DNA from: Ornithoclostridium faecigallinarum
Lineage (GTDB): Bacteria; Bacillota; Clostridia; Christensenellales; UBA3700
Assembly: GCA_018713665.1 (NCBI GenBank)
Contig: DVOI01000031.1
Location: 1 to 25,551 of the forward strand
Length of the DNA: 25,551 nucleotides
Direction of reading: 5' to 3'
Below, piece after piece: positions 1 to 7,200 of the stretch. The position numbers and the translations under genes were made by a program. The notes under the pieces are model-generated. The model was not told the DNA's origin. It was given only the letters and a program-made list of their open reading frames with translations, and made no database searches. Position 1 is the stretch's first letter, and every line of letters starts with the position of its first letter.

Positions 1-537
1 GGCGAAGATCTCGGATTGATCATAGAAGAAGATTTGGATGTCAAAATCAAAGTGCTGAAGGAATGTCTCAAAGACTACGACGATGAGGATAACGACGGCG
101 ATGACAATGACTATGATGCAGACGACCTTGACGAGCAAGACGTCAATGACGTCGAGGAAGTGGATAGTGACGAATGCGGCAAAACGGAATCCAACGACGA
201 CATAAGGCAAGTCGATCTTCTCGACAGAATCCTCGATCCGAACGACAACGACCCAATCGTGCTACTTGACAAATACGGCAGAGAAATGCGCTTTGAAAAT
301 GTCGCGGCGATACCTCACGTAAAAAACGGAAAGAAAGAATTGTATGTATTGCTCAAGCCGCTCGACAAAATTCAAGGCATCAAAGACGACGAAGTGGTTG
401 TGTTCATCACGGATACCGACGACAACGGCAATACGGTTGTAAGAGTGGAAGAGGACGTAGATGACGCGATTGCCGTATACGACGAATATATCAAACTTCT
501 GAAAGCTCACGGCGTCAAGATCCCGGACGAAGATTGA
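1..537 (+). CDS. DUF1292-like acidic protein, 5'-truncated by window edge
   Basis: The frame is open from base 1 and ends with TGA, so 178 residues of a longer or slightly longer protein are visible. A TTG at 16 could be a start, but no ribosome binding site can be judged because the upstream DNA is missing. After a short helical start comes a very acidic Asp/Glu linker (about residues 26-60), then a compact domain beginning DPIVLLDKYGREMRFE and ending near DDAIAVYDEY. The pattern of a polar 'L-D-x-x-G-x-E' strand, a 'YVLLKP' strand and a 'D-x-x-V-V-V-F' strand matches the DUF1292 (YrzB-like) family, small Bacillota proteins of unknown function. The next gene encodes a second protein of the same build. 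Family assignment is from pattern recognition only; the molecular role is unknown. Confidence 0.65.
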   Translation, partial: GEDLGLIIEEDLDVKIKVLKECLKDYDDEDNDGDDNDYDADDLDEQDVNDVEEVDSDECGKTESNDDIRQVDLLDRILDPNDNDPIVLLDKYGREMRFENVAAIPHVKNGKKELYVLLKPLDKIQGIKDDEVVVFITDTDDNGNTVVRVEEDVDDAIAVYDEYIKLLKAHGVKIPDED

Positions 538-605
538 ACAGGGGTGACGCCCAGGCTGCGCGCTGAAAGAATGCGTGAAAGCGATCGCCAAAAAGGAGGA
601 AGTTC

Positions 606-1076
606 ATGAAAGGCAAGAACATCGGAGATGCGGTCGACACCTATGTCGATCTCATGGACATGGTGAAAGACGAAAATATTTACGGCACAGTCGATGACGA
701 CGGCTGCCGGGATTGCATACTCAGGCTGCCCGACTACATAGGCGGGGACAAGGAGGAGCAAGAGGTCTCGCTCGACGTGCTGTTCGATCGGGGCGACAAA
801 ATGACGATCGAATGGACGGACGAAAACGGCAAGGCAAGGTCGTTTGCGCAGCTAGCGGCCATAGTCCTCGAACGGGGCGGGAGAGCAAAATTCTGCGTCG
901 TGGCGGCTCCGCTCGGCAAGACCGACGGCGCGGGCAAAGATGACTTGACCGTGTTTTCAATCGCCAAGAACGAACAGGGAAGATTCACCCTCAAAAGGGA
1001 AGAAGACGAAGAGGCTTCAAGAGCGGTTTTGGACAAATACCGCCAAATGACGGAAGAGGCGCGCAAAAATTCCTAG
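606..1076 (+). CDS. DUF1292-like protein, tandem paralogue
   Basis: This 156-residue protein starts at ATG 606 behind a strong AAGGAGGA site (about 594-601). Its central part (roughly residues 50-150) has the same strand order as the preceding gene: a DKMTIEWTDENGKARSF segment, a FCVVAAPL segment, a LTVFSI segment and a terminal helix rich in Glu and Arg. I therefore read it as a second DUF1292-like protein that arose by tandem duplication. It is less acidic than its neighbour and has a CRDC pair near residues 37-40. The gap to the upstream gene is 68 bases and no terminator lies between them, so the two are probably co-transcribed. Function is unknown; the family is known only as a conserved Bacillota domain. 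Confidence 0.65.
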   Translation: MKGKNIGDAVDTYVDLMDMVKDENIYGTVDDDGCRDCILRLPDYIGGDKEEQEVSLDVLFDRGDKMTIEWTDENGKARSFAQLAAIVLERGGRAKFCVVAAPLGKTDGAGKDDLTVFSIAKNEQGRFTLKREEDEEASRAVLDKYRQMTEEARKNS

Positions 1077-1165
1077 CAGGAGAGGCAAAAATCCGTCGTC
1101 ACAAGCCGGCGTTTGCCGCATTTGAGGGCAGTGCCCGGAGTACCGAAAAACAGCAAGACAAAGAG

Positions 1166-1192
1166 GGGCGCATCCGTGATTCGGATGTGCCC
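1166..1192. terminator. Hairpin downstream of the DUF1292 genes (possible terminator)
   Basis: Arms 1166-1176 (GGGCGCATCCG) and 1182-1192 pair over 11 positions, one a G-U wobble on the plus strand, around a 5-nt loop. It lies about 90 bases after the second DUF1292 stop. There is no T-run directly after it on the plus strand (GTTGCGATTCG follows), so intrinsic termination is uncertain. Confidence 0.35.
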
Positions 1193-1288
1193 GTTGCGAT
1201 TCGAAGCGTTAATTTTTGGGTTGCCGAGAATCCACATTCAAAAGTCAAAGACAAAGCTCTGTTTAAGCGGATAAAACGACGACAATCG

Positions 1289-1359
1289 TCGCGCGAAACC
1301 GCGCTTCTCGCGCGACTTGATAGCGAAGTCCCCGAATGACCGCGCTCTTCGGGGACTTC
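1289..1359. repeat. Two adjacent perfect hairpins
   Basis: The first stem is TCGCGCGA at 1289-1296 pairing with the same self-complementary octamer at 1308-1315. The second has arms 1325-1336 (GAAGTCCCCGAA) and 1348-1359, a perfect 12-bp stem around an 11-nt loop. No T-run follows on either strand. Together with the nested palindrome at 1414-1516 they look like parts of one structured repeat element. Confidence 0.55.
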
Positions 1360-1413
1360 CCCTTGCGCGACCGCGAGCAGTGAGCGAGCGCTTGTCGTGT
1401 CGGAGGGGGAGTA

Positions 1414-1516
1414 TTGAGGGGGAACCATTTCGCCGCTTATATGAAAATACCGCCTGCAAGCGATTTGCTTGCAAGCGGTATTGATTTGAGCGATAAGCGA
1501 AATGGTGCCCCCTCAA
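1414..1516. repeat. 103-nt nested palindrome behind groEL
   Basis: Outer arms 1414-1440 and 1493-1516 pair over 24 bases with one mismatch and a 3-nt bulge (left arm TTGAGGGGG-A-ACCATTTCG-CCG-CTTAT). Inner arms 1446-1461 and 1467-1482 (GCTTGCAAGCGGTATT) pair over 16 bases with a single wobble around a 5-nt loop. The element ends 14 bases before the groEL stop codon as read on the plus strand. It could act as a groEL 3' end stabiliser or terminator, but no T-tract follows on the minus strand, so a mobile palindromic repeat fits better. Confidence 0.6.
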
Positions 1517-1530
1517 AGAGCGGAGCGAAG

Positions 1531-3153
1531 TTAGTAGTCCATCTGCGGATTCGCCGGAGCCGCCGGAGCGGGCTCGGGAATGTCGGTGACCAGCACTTCG
1601 GTGGTCAGCAGGGTAGCTGCGACCGAAGCTGCGTTCTGCAAAGCGCTGCGTGTGACCTTGGTCGGGTCGATGATGCCGGACTCGATCATGTCGCAATACT
1701 CGTCGGTCAGCGCGTTGTAGCCGAAGTTGACGCCGCGCTTGGAGGAGAGGATCTTGTTGATGATGACTCCGCCGTCGACGCCTGCGTTTGCCGCGATCTG
1801 CTTGATCGGCGCTTCGAGCGCTTTGAGGACGATCATGCCGCCCGTCTTTTCGTCGCCTTCCATCTTTTTGACGAGAGGTTTGACGCGGTCGATCGCATAG
1901 AGCAGAGCGACGCCGCCTCCGGGGATGACGCCCTCTTCGACCGCCGCGCGCGTTGCTGCGAGCGCGTCTTCGATGCGAAGTTTCTTTTCTTTCATCTCAA
2001 TCTCGGTCGCTGCGCCGACGTTGATGACCGCGACGCCGCCCGCGAGTTTGGCGAGGCGTTCTTGCAGCTTCTCCTTGTCGTATTCGCTGGTGGTCTCCGA
2101 AATCTGGTTGCGGATAGCCTCGACGCGAGCCTTGATCGCGTCCGCGCTGCCTGCGCCGCCGACGATTGTGGTGTTGTCTTTGTCCACCTTGACCTGCTTG
2201 GCTCTGCCGAGCTGGGCGAGGGTGGCGTCTTTGAGTTCATAGCCGACCTCGCTGCTGATCACGGTGCCGCCGGTCAAAACGGCGATGTCTTCGAGCATTG
2301 CCTTGCGGCGGTCGCCGAAACCGGGAGCCTTGACCGCAACGCAGTTGAGGATGCCCTTGAGCTTGTTGAGCACGATTGCGGTCAGCGCTTCGCCCTCTAC
2401 GTCCTCTGCGATGATGAGCAGTTTGAGACCGTTTTGAACGACCATCTCGAGAATGGGCAGGATTTCCTTGCCGGTCGAGATCTTTTTGTCGGTGATGAGG
2501 ACGTATGCGTCGTCGAGGACCGCCTCCATCTTGTCGGTGTTGGTGACCATGTAGGCGGAGGTGTAGCCTCTGTCGAACTGCATGCCTTCGACGGTGGTCA
2601 ATTCCGTCTTCATCGACTTGGACTCGTCGATCGAGATGACGCCGTCCTTGCCGACCTTTTCCATAGCTTCGCTGATCAATTCGCCGACCATCTCGTCGCC
2701 TGCGGAGTTGGACGCGACGTGAGCGATGGCTGTCTTGGAGTCGATGGGCTTGCTGATTTTCTTGAGCTCTTCGACTACGGCGTCGGTCGCGGCTGCGATG
2801 CCCTTTTTGAGGACCATCGGATTCGCGCCTGCGGCGACGTTTTTGAGCCCCTCTTTGATGATCGCCTGGGCGAGCACGCACGCGGTGGTGGTGCCGTCGC
2901 CTGCGACGTCGTTGGTCTTGATTGAGACCTCTTTGACCAACTGCGCGCCCATGTTCTCAAAGCCGTCGGGAAGTTCGACCTCTTTGGCGATGGTCACGCC
3001 GTCGTTGGTGATGAGGGGAGCGCCGTATTTCTTGTCGAGGACGACGTTCCTGCCCTTGGGACCCAAGGTGATTTTGACGGCGTCCGCAACAGCGTTTACG
3101 CCGACTTCGAGGCTCTTGCGCGCCTCTTCCGCATATTTGAATTTCTTAGCCAT
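1531..3153 (-). CDS. groEL: Chaperonin GroEL (Hsp60)
   Basis: This is a full-length 540-residue 60-kDa chaperonin, which folds cytosolic proteins in an ATP-driven double ring capped by GroES. The equatorial ATP-binding signatures TLGPKGRNV (near residue 29) and GDGTTTA (85-91, with the catalytic-type Asp86) are intact, as are the apical hallmark KAPGFGDRRK and the C-terminal AAVEEGVIPGGG. It starts at ATG behind GGAGG, 12 bases after groES, so the two form the usual groESL operon under the promoter and operator at 3488-3551. The C-terminus ends PANPQMDY and lacks the Gly-Gly-Met repeat tail found in many bacterial GroELs, including E. coli. No other anomaly is visible. Confidence 0.98.
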   Translation of the reverse strand: MAKKFKYAEEARKSLEVGVNAVADAVKITLGPKGRNVVLDKKYGAPLITNDGVTIAKEVELPDGFENMGAQLVKEVSIKTNDVAGDGTTTACVLAQAIIKEGLKNVAAGANPMVLKKGIAAATDAVVEELKKISKPIDSKTAIAHVASNSAGDEMVGELISEAMEKVGKDGVISIDESKSMKTELTTVEGMQFDRGYTSAYMVTNTDKMEAVLDDAYVLITDKKISTGKEILPILEMVVQNGLKLLIIAEDVEGEALTAIVLNKLKGILNCVAVKAPGFGDRRKAMLEDIAVLTGGTVISSEVGYELKDATLAQLGRAKQVKVDKDNTTIVGGAGSADAIKARVEAIRNQISETTSEYDKEKLQERLAKLAGGVAVINVGAATEIEMKEKKLRIEDALAATRAAVEEGVIPGGGVALLYAIDRVKPLVKKMEGDEKTGGMIVLKALEAPIKQIAANAGVDGGVIINKILSSKRGVNFGYNALTDEYCDMIESGIIDPTKVTRSALQNAASVAATLLTTEVLVTDIPEPAPAAPANPQMDY

Positions 3154-3165
3154 AAGTGTGCCTCC

Positions 3166-3453
3166 TTATTGCTCGACAATCGCGAGCACGTCGCTCTGTT
3201 TGAGCACGGTAACTTCTTTTTCGTCCAACTTGAAGTCGGAACCGGCATATTTGTTGTAGAGTATGACATCGCCGACTTTGACCTGCATGGTCACTTCTTT
3301 GCCGTCCACGAGACCGCCGGGGCCGACCGCGATGACGCGTGCGAGCTGGGGTTTTTCCTGCGCGGACGAGGGCAGGAAGAGACCGCTTTCGGTCTTTTCG
3401 GGAGCGTCCATCGGCTCGATGACGATCCTGTCGAACAACGGTTTGATGTTCAT
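3166..3453 (-). CDS. groES: Co-chaperonin GroES (Hsp10)
   Basis: This 95-residue protein is the heptameric lid of the GroEL folding chamber. It opens with MNIKPLFDRIVIEP, the standard GroES start, and contains the mobile-loop region (TESGLFLPSSAQEKP, about residues 22-36) and the VGDVILYNKYAGSDFK strand near residues 61-76. The usual length is 94-97 residues. The ATG follows GGAGG with a 7-nt spacer. It is the first gene of the groESL operon; the promoter and a CIRCE-like inverted repeat sit in the leader, implying heat-shock control by an HrcA-type repressor. Confidence 0.98.
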   Translation of the reverse strand: MNIKPLFDRIVIEPMDAPEKTESGLFLPSSAQEKPQLARVIAVGPGGLVDGKEVTMQVKVGDVILYNKYAGSDFKLDEKEVTVLKQSDVLAIVEQ

Positions 3454-3487
3454 GATTTATACCTCCGAATGATTTCGATGATTTGGT

Positions 3488-3514
3488 TTGGCAGTCAAGC
3501 CTCTCGACTGCCAA
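3488..3514 (-). promoter_or_regulatory. CIRCE-like operator of groESL (variant)
   Basis: TTGGCAGTC (3488-3496), a 9-base spacer and GACTGCCAA (3506-3514) form a perfect 9-9-9 inverted repeat. The classical CIRCE target of the HrcA repressor is TTAGCACTC-N9-GAGTGCTAA. Size, spacing and place (just after the -10 box, at the start of the groES leader) are identical to CIRCE, and five of nine or more arm bases per side are shared; positions 3 and 7 differ, symmetrically in both arms. It is very probably the HrcA operator of this lineage, altered in sequence. Confidence 0.8.
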
Positions 3515-3522
3515 CATTGCAT

Positions 3523-3551
3523 ATTATAACACGCCAAAGCGGGTATGTAAA
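3523..3551 (-). promoter_or_regulatory. groESL sigma-A promoter
   Basis: On the minus strand a TTTACA -35 box (3546-3551) and a perfect TATAAT -10 box (3523-3528) are separated by exactly 17 bases. Transcription would begin about 3515, placing the CIRCE-like repeat at the very start of the transcript. Confidence 0.88.
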
Positions 3552-3699
3552 GACTTATATGCAACTTTTTTGCGACATTTTACCAAATTTTTTCATTTGG
3601 CGCCTCAACCGTTAAACCACGGTGAAAAGCGCGCCGCGCGCGTCTTGGGAGAGTCGCCGAAAAAAGTGTTTTGTCGCGGCTTTTCGGTGCGTTTTGAAG

Positions 3700-3728
3700 T
3701 TGCTTTGCGCGCGCGTTTATGGTATCAT
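3700..3728 (+). promoter_or_regulatory. Promoter of the dCMP deaminase-helicase unit
   Basis: TTGCTT (3700-3705) and TATCAT (3723-3728) are spaced by 17 bases and end 22 bases before the deaminase ATG. Both boxes are close to the sigma-A consensus. The region is divergent to the groESL promoter, about 150 bases away. Confidence 0.65.
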
Positions 3729-3750
3729 ATATACAATAGGAGTTTACCGT

Positions 3751-4209
3751 ATGAACAAATGGGATCAACGTTTTATGGATATGGCGGAGCAGGTCGCGAC
3801 TTGGTCGAGCTGTTTCAAACCCGACAGGCACGTCGGCGCGGTCATCGTCAAGGACAAGCGCATCTTGACGACAGGCTACAACGGCGCGAGCAGCGGCATC
3901 AAGAGCTGCACCGAAAAGGGCGAGTGCATCCGCATCAAGCTGGGCATCCCCTCGGGGACGAGGCATGAATTGTGCTATGCCGTGCACGCCGAGCAGAACG
4001 CGATCATTCAGGCGGCGAAGCTGGGCGTGAGCGTGGACGGCGCGACGCTGTACTGCACGCATCAGCCGTGCGTAATCTGCGCGAAGATGATCATCAACGC
4101 GGGCATCAAGCGCGTCATCTACAAGTACGGCTATCCCGACGAGTTCAGCATGCTGCTTTTCAAAGAGGCGGGGGTCGAGGTGAGCGATTTCGCGTCCCTT
4201 CAAGATTGA
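3751..4209 (+). CDS. comEB: Deoxycytidylate (dCMP) deaminase, ComEB family
   Basis: This 152-residue zinc enzyme is predicted to convert dCMP to dUMP, feeding thymidylate synthesis. The zinc-dependent deaminase signature is complete: His79-Ala80-Glu81 (in VHAEQNAII) supplies a zinc ligand and the proton-shuttling Glu, and Pro106-Cys107-x-x-Cys110 (QPCVICAKM) supplies the other two ligands. The preceding Cys-rich insert and RHELC at 71-75 are typical of ComEB-type dCMP deaminases, which often carry a second metal site. I chose ATG 3751 because AGGAG (3738-3742) sits 8 bases upstream and the protein then starts right at the family's N-terminus; the open frame extends further up without support. 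It is followed after 20 bases by the giant helicase gene with no terminator, so the two are likely co-transcribed. Confidence 0.92.
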   Translation: MNKWDQRFMDMAEQVATWSSCFKPDRHVGAVIVKDKRILTTGYNGASSGIKSCTEKGECIRIKLGIPSGTRHELCYAVHAEQNAIIQAAKLGVSVDGATLYCTHQPCVICAKMIINAGIKRVIYKYGYPDEFSMLLFKEAGVEVSDFASLQD

Positions 4210-4229
4210 GATAAGGTGAGGAGAAAATT

Positions 4230-7200
4230 ATGTCCGAAGAAAAGAACGTGACCTTTGTCAAAGAGGGTTCGCTCGAGCTGACGTTGGAGTGCGCCGATAC
4301 AATCGGCTACTACGCGCTTCAAAACGGCATCAAGCCAATCAAGCGGTTTCATCTCAAAAACACTTCCGAAAACGACATCGAAGACATACGCATCAAGGTG
4401 ACCTCAAAGCCCGATTTCATCGTGCCGTACGAGTTTGTACAGCAGGTGATACCGCGCCGTACGACCGCGAGGTTCAATCTCGAGGTCAATTGTTCGCCGA
4501 CCTGCCTCGTCTCGATGGACGAGCGCACCGAGGGCGACCTCGACGTCGAGATCTTTGTCGGCGAGCAGCCTGTGATGACCGCGAGCGTCAAGACGGACAT
4601 TCTCGCCTTTGACGAGTGCGACTTTGCCGCTTCGCCCGAATCGCTCGCCGCGTTCGTCAAGCGCACCGCCGAGGTCAACAAGACGGTCGCCGACGCCGAA
4701 CAGCGCGCCCGCGATTGGAAGCTGACGATCTCCAAGGGGTACGGCTCGCGCAACGGCGTGCGCAACTATTTCGCCGCATGCTACAGCGTGATTGCAGAGG
4801 AGAAGTTCGTGCTCGAGGACACCCCGAGCGACGACTTCAAGGTCGTCTCTCACAAGGAGCTTTTCGAGTCGGGCATCGCGACGGGACCCGAGCTTGCGCT
4901 GTTCATGGCTTCGCTCGCCGAGAGCGAGGGCCACAACGCCGTCGTCGGCAAGTTCGGCGGCAAGTGGTACGCAGGCGTATTCCTCACCGACGAGTGCTGT
5001 CCGTCCACGGTATGGGACGACGCCGATTTTCTTGCGAAAAAGACATCTTCGGGGGTCAACGACTTCACGCTCATATGCATGGACGACATCTCCGAAGGCT
5101 CGTCGTTCGAAAAGGCGGAACGCAACGCCAAAAACGCATTGAAGCGTGCCGACGACGGCGTGTTCATCGACGTCAAGCGCGCGCGTATCATCAACATCAA
5201 GCCGCTCCCCGAGCGCAAGCGCAGGCAGGGCGGCGGATACGACCTTGAGGAGAGCCGCGATTTTGCGCCCGAATTGCGCCCGTCGCAGATACGCGAGTTC
5301 AAGGGCGCGGTCGAAGGGGACAAGGAGACGGGCAAGATTGCGCAATGGGAGCGCAAGCTGCTCGACATGGACATGCGCAACGCGCTGCTCAACTTCAAGA
5401 TCTCGCGCGCGGCGGTCAAATTGCTGACTCCTTCGCTGCAAAATCTTTTTTCCGCGCTCGATCGCAACAAGACTTTCACCGTCGAGCCGGGCGCCAAAGA
5501 GGCGGAAAAGGCGGGCATAGAGCTTGCCAAGGACTTCGCCCACATCGGCTACACAAAGCCTTTCACCGACTTTGTCGGGTATGAATATTCCAACAAGCGC
5601 ATGCTGTCCGTCTACGACTCCAAGGAGCACGAGGGGACGCTGTTCCGCCTCTTCCGCAAGGAGAGCAGCGTGCAGGAGGAGACGGGCACAACGTCGCTCT
5701 ATCTCGCCGCCGGCTTCTTGCGCTGGAAGGAGGAGAGTGCGACCGAGTTCAAGTATGCGCCCCTCTTCCTCTTCCCGGTGAGCATGACGCGCAAGGGACT
5801 CGCCGCGCCGACCTATACGGCGGAGGTCAACACCGACGACGTCAGGCTCAACTCCACGCTTTTGGAGTTTTTGTATCGTCAATTCAACCTCGACATCAGG
5901 GGGTTGGGGACGGTGGCTTTGAGCGGAGAACAGAGTTATATGTCCGTGATTGCGCGCATCAAGCGCGAGACGGTGGACATGAAGGGCTGGGAGGTGTTCG
6001 GAGACGCGTTTTTGGCGAGTCTGTCGTTCGCCAACTATCAGCTCTGGTACGACATCAAATACCGCACCGAGAAATTTCGCGAACATCCGATTGTGCGCTC
6101 GCTGCTCGACAACAGGCTCGAACTGCCCGAGGGCGCGTTCGACCTGTCCGACCGCAGCAGCGACGAGGCGTATGTCGGCGAGGAGAGGATGTATCTGCCG
6201 ATATCGGCGGACTCGTCGCAATATTCGGCAATCTATGACAGCTTGAGCAAGAGCTTCGTGTTGCACGGACCTCCGGGCACCGGCAAGTCGCAGACGATCA
6301 CCAACATCATCGCCAACAACATCGTCCGCGGTCGGCGCGTGCTGTTCGTCGCCGAAAAGAAGGCGGCGCTGTCCGTCGTTCACCGCAGGCTCAAGTCGAT
6401 AGGGCTTGCCGATTTCTGCCTCGAATTGCACTCGGGCAAGACCAACAAGACCGCGGTGCTCGGGCAGATTGTCAACACGCTCGGGCTCAAGTCGGGGACG
6501 AGCGACGTCGACATCAACGAAAAACTCGACGAGATCAAGGAGAGCGTGAGCGCGCTTTCGGGCGAACTCGAGGCGATGCACCGCAAGCGCTATCTCGGCA
6601 TCTCGCTCTATGAGGGCATACTCGAGTATTTCGAAAATCAGGACGCGCCCGACTGTTTGCGGATAGATTCGCTGTTCTACGAAAAATTGACGGCGGAGTC
6701 CTTCCGCGGCTATCTGCAGATTTTGGGCGAACTGTCCGTGCGCGCGAAGGAGTGCGGCGACATCCAAAAGACGCCGTTCAAGCACATCGGCGGCTTTGAA
6801 TATGACGACAAGTGGCGCGCGAGCGGCGAGCCGATTCTCGAGATTGCGCTCGACCAATTGCGCAATCTCCGTGCGTGCGCGCGCAATCTTTTACCCTATT
6901 ACAGCGTGCGTACGGTGTCGCTGACCGACCAAAAGCTCAAGGCGCTCTATCGCCTGTCGCTCGGGCTGGGCAAGGATTATGCGGCGCACTATTTCGCCGT
7001 CAAGGCTGCCGACAAAAAAGACCTTGTCGACAACTATCTCAACCTCAGCAACAAGGCGGCGATGATGATGACCGACTACCGCTCGCGGTACGGCGCGTAC
7101 CCGGCGGAAGTGCCGCAGGACGACCTCGCCGACGCGGCGGACGGCAAGAACCCTTCGCGCAAATTGCGCAAGATTATGCCCGACGGCGTCGCCAAGGAGC

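Larger units (their letters stand above)
1077..1530. other. 454-bp gene-free region with several inverted repeats
   Basis: No credible gene is seen here. The stretch carries four clear inverted repeats, entered separately below: 1166-1192, 1289-1315, 1325-1359 and 1414-1516. The density of perfect stems, and the absence of a U-tract after most of them, suggests a non-autonomous repeat element (MITE or REP-like) inserted between the DUF1292 pair and the 3' end of groEL, or several structured 3' regions. Copies elsewhere in the genome would decide this. Confidence 0.6.

Noticed and set aside
1099..1428. Minus-strand frame of 109 codons in the gene-free region
   Set aside because: It is composed of the hairpin arms themselves, has no ribosome binding site, and reads like translated repeat DNA.
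1414..2925. Plus-strand open frame of about 500 codons opposite groEL
   Set aside because: It lies entirely opposite groEL and the palindrome, has no ribosome binding site or recognisable domain, and its composition follows the reverse complement of GroEL codons.
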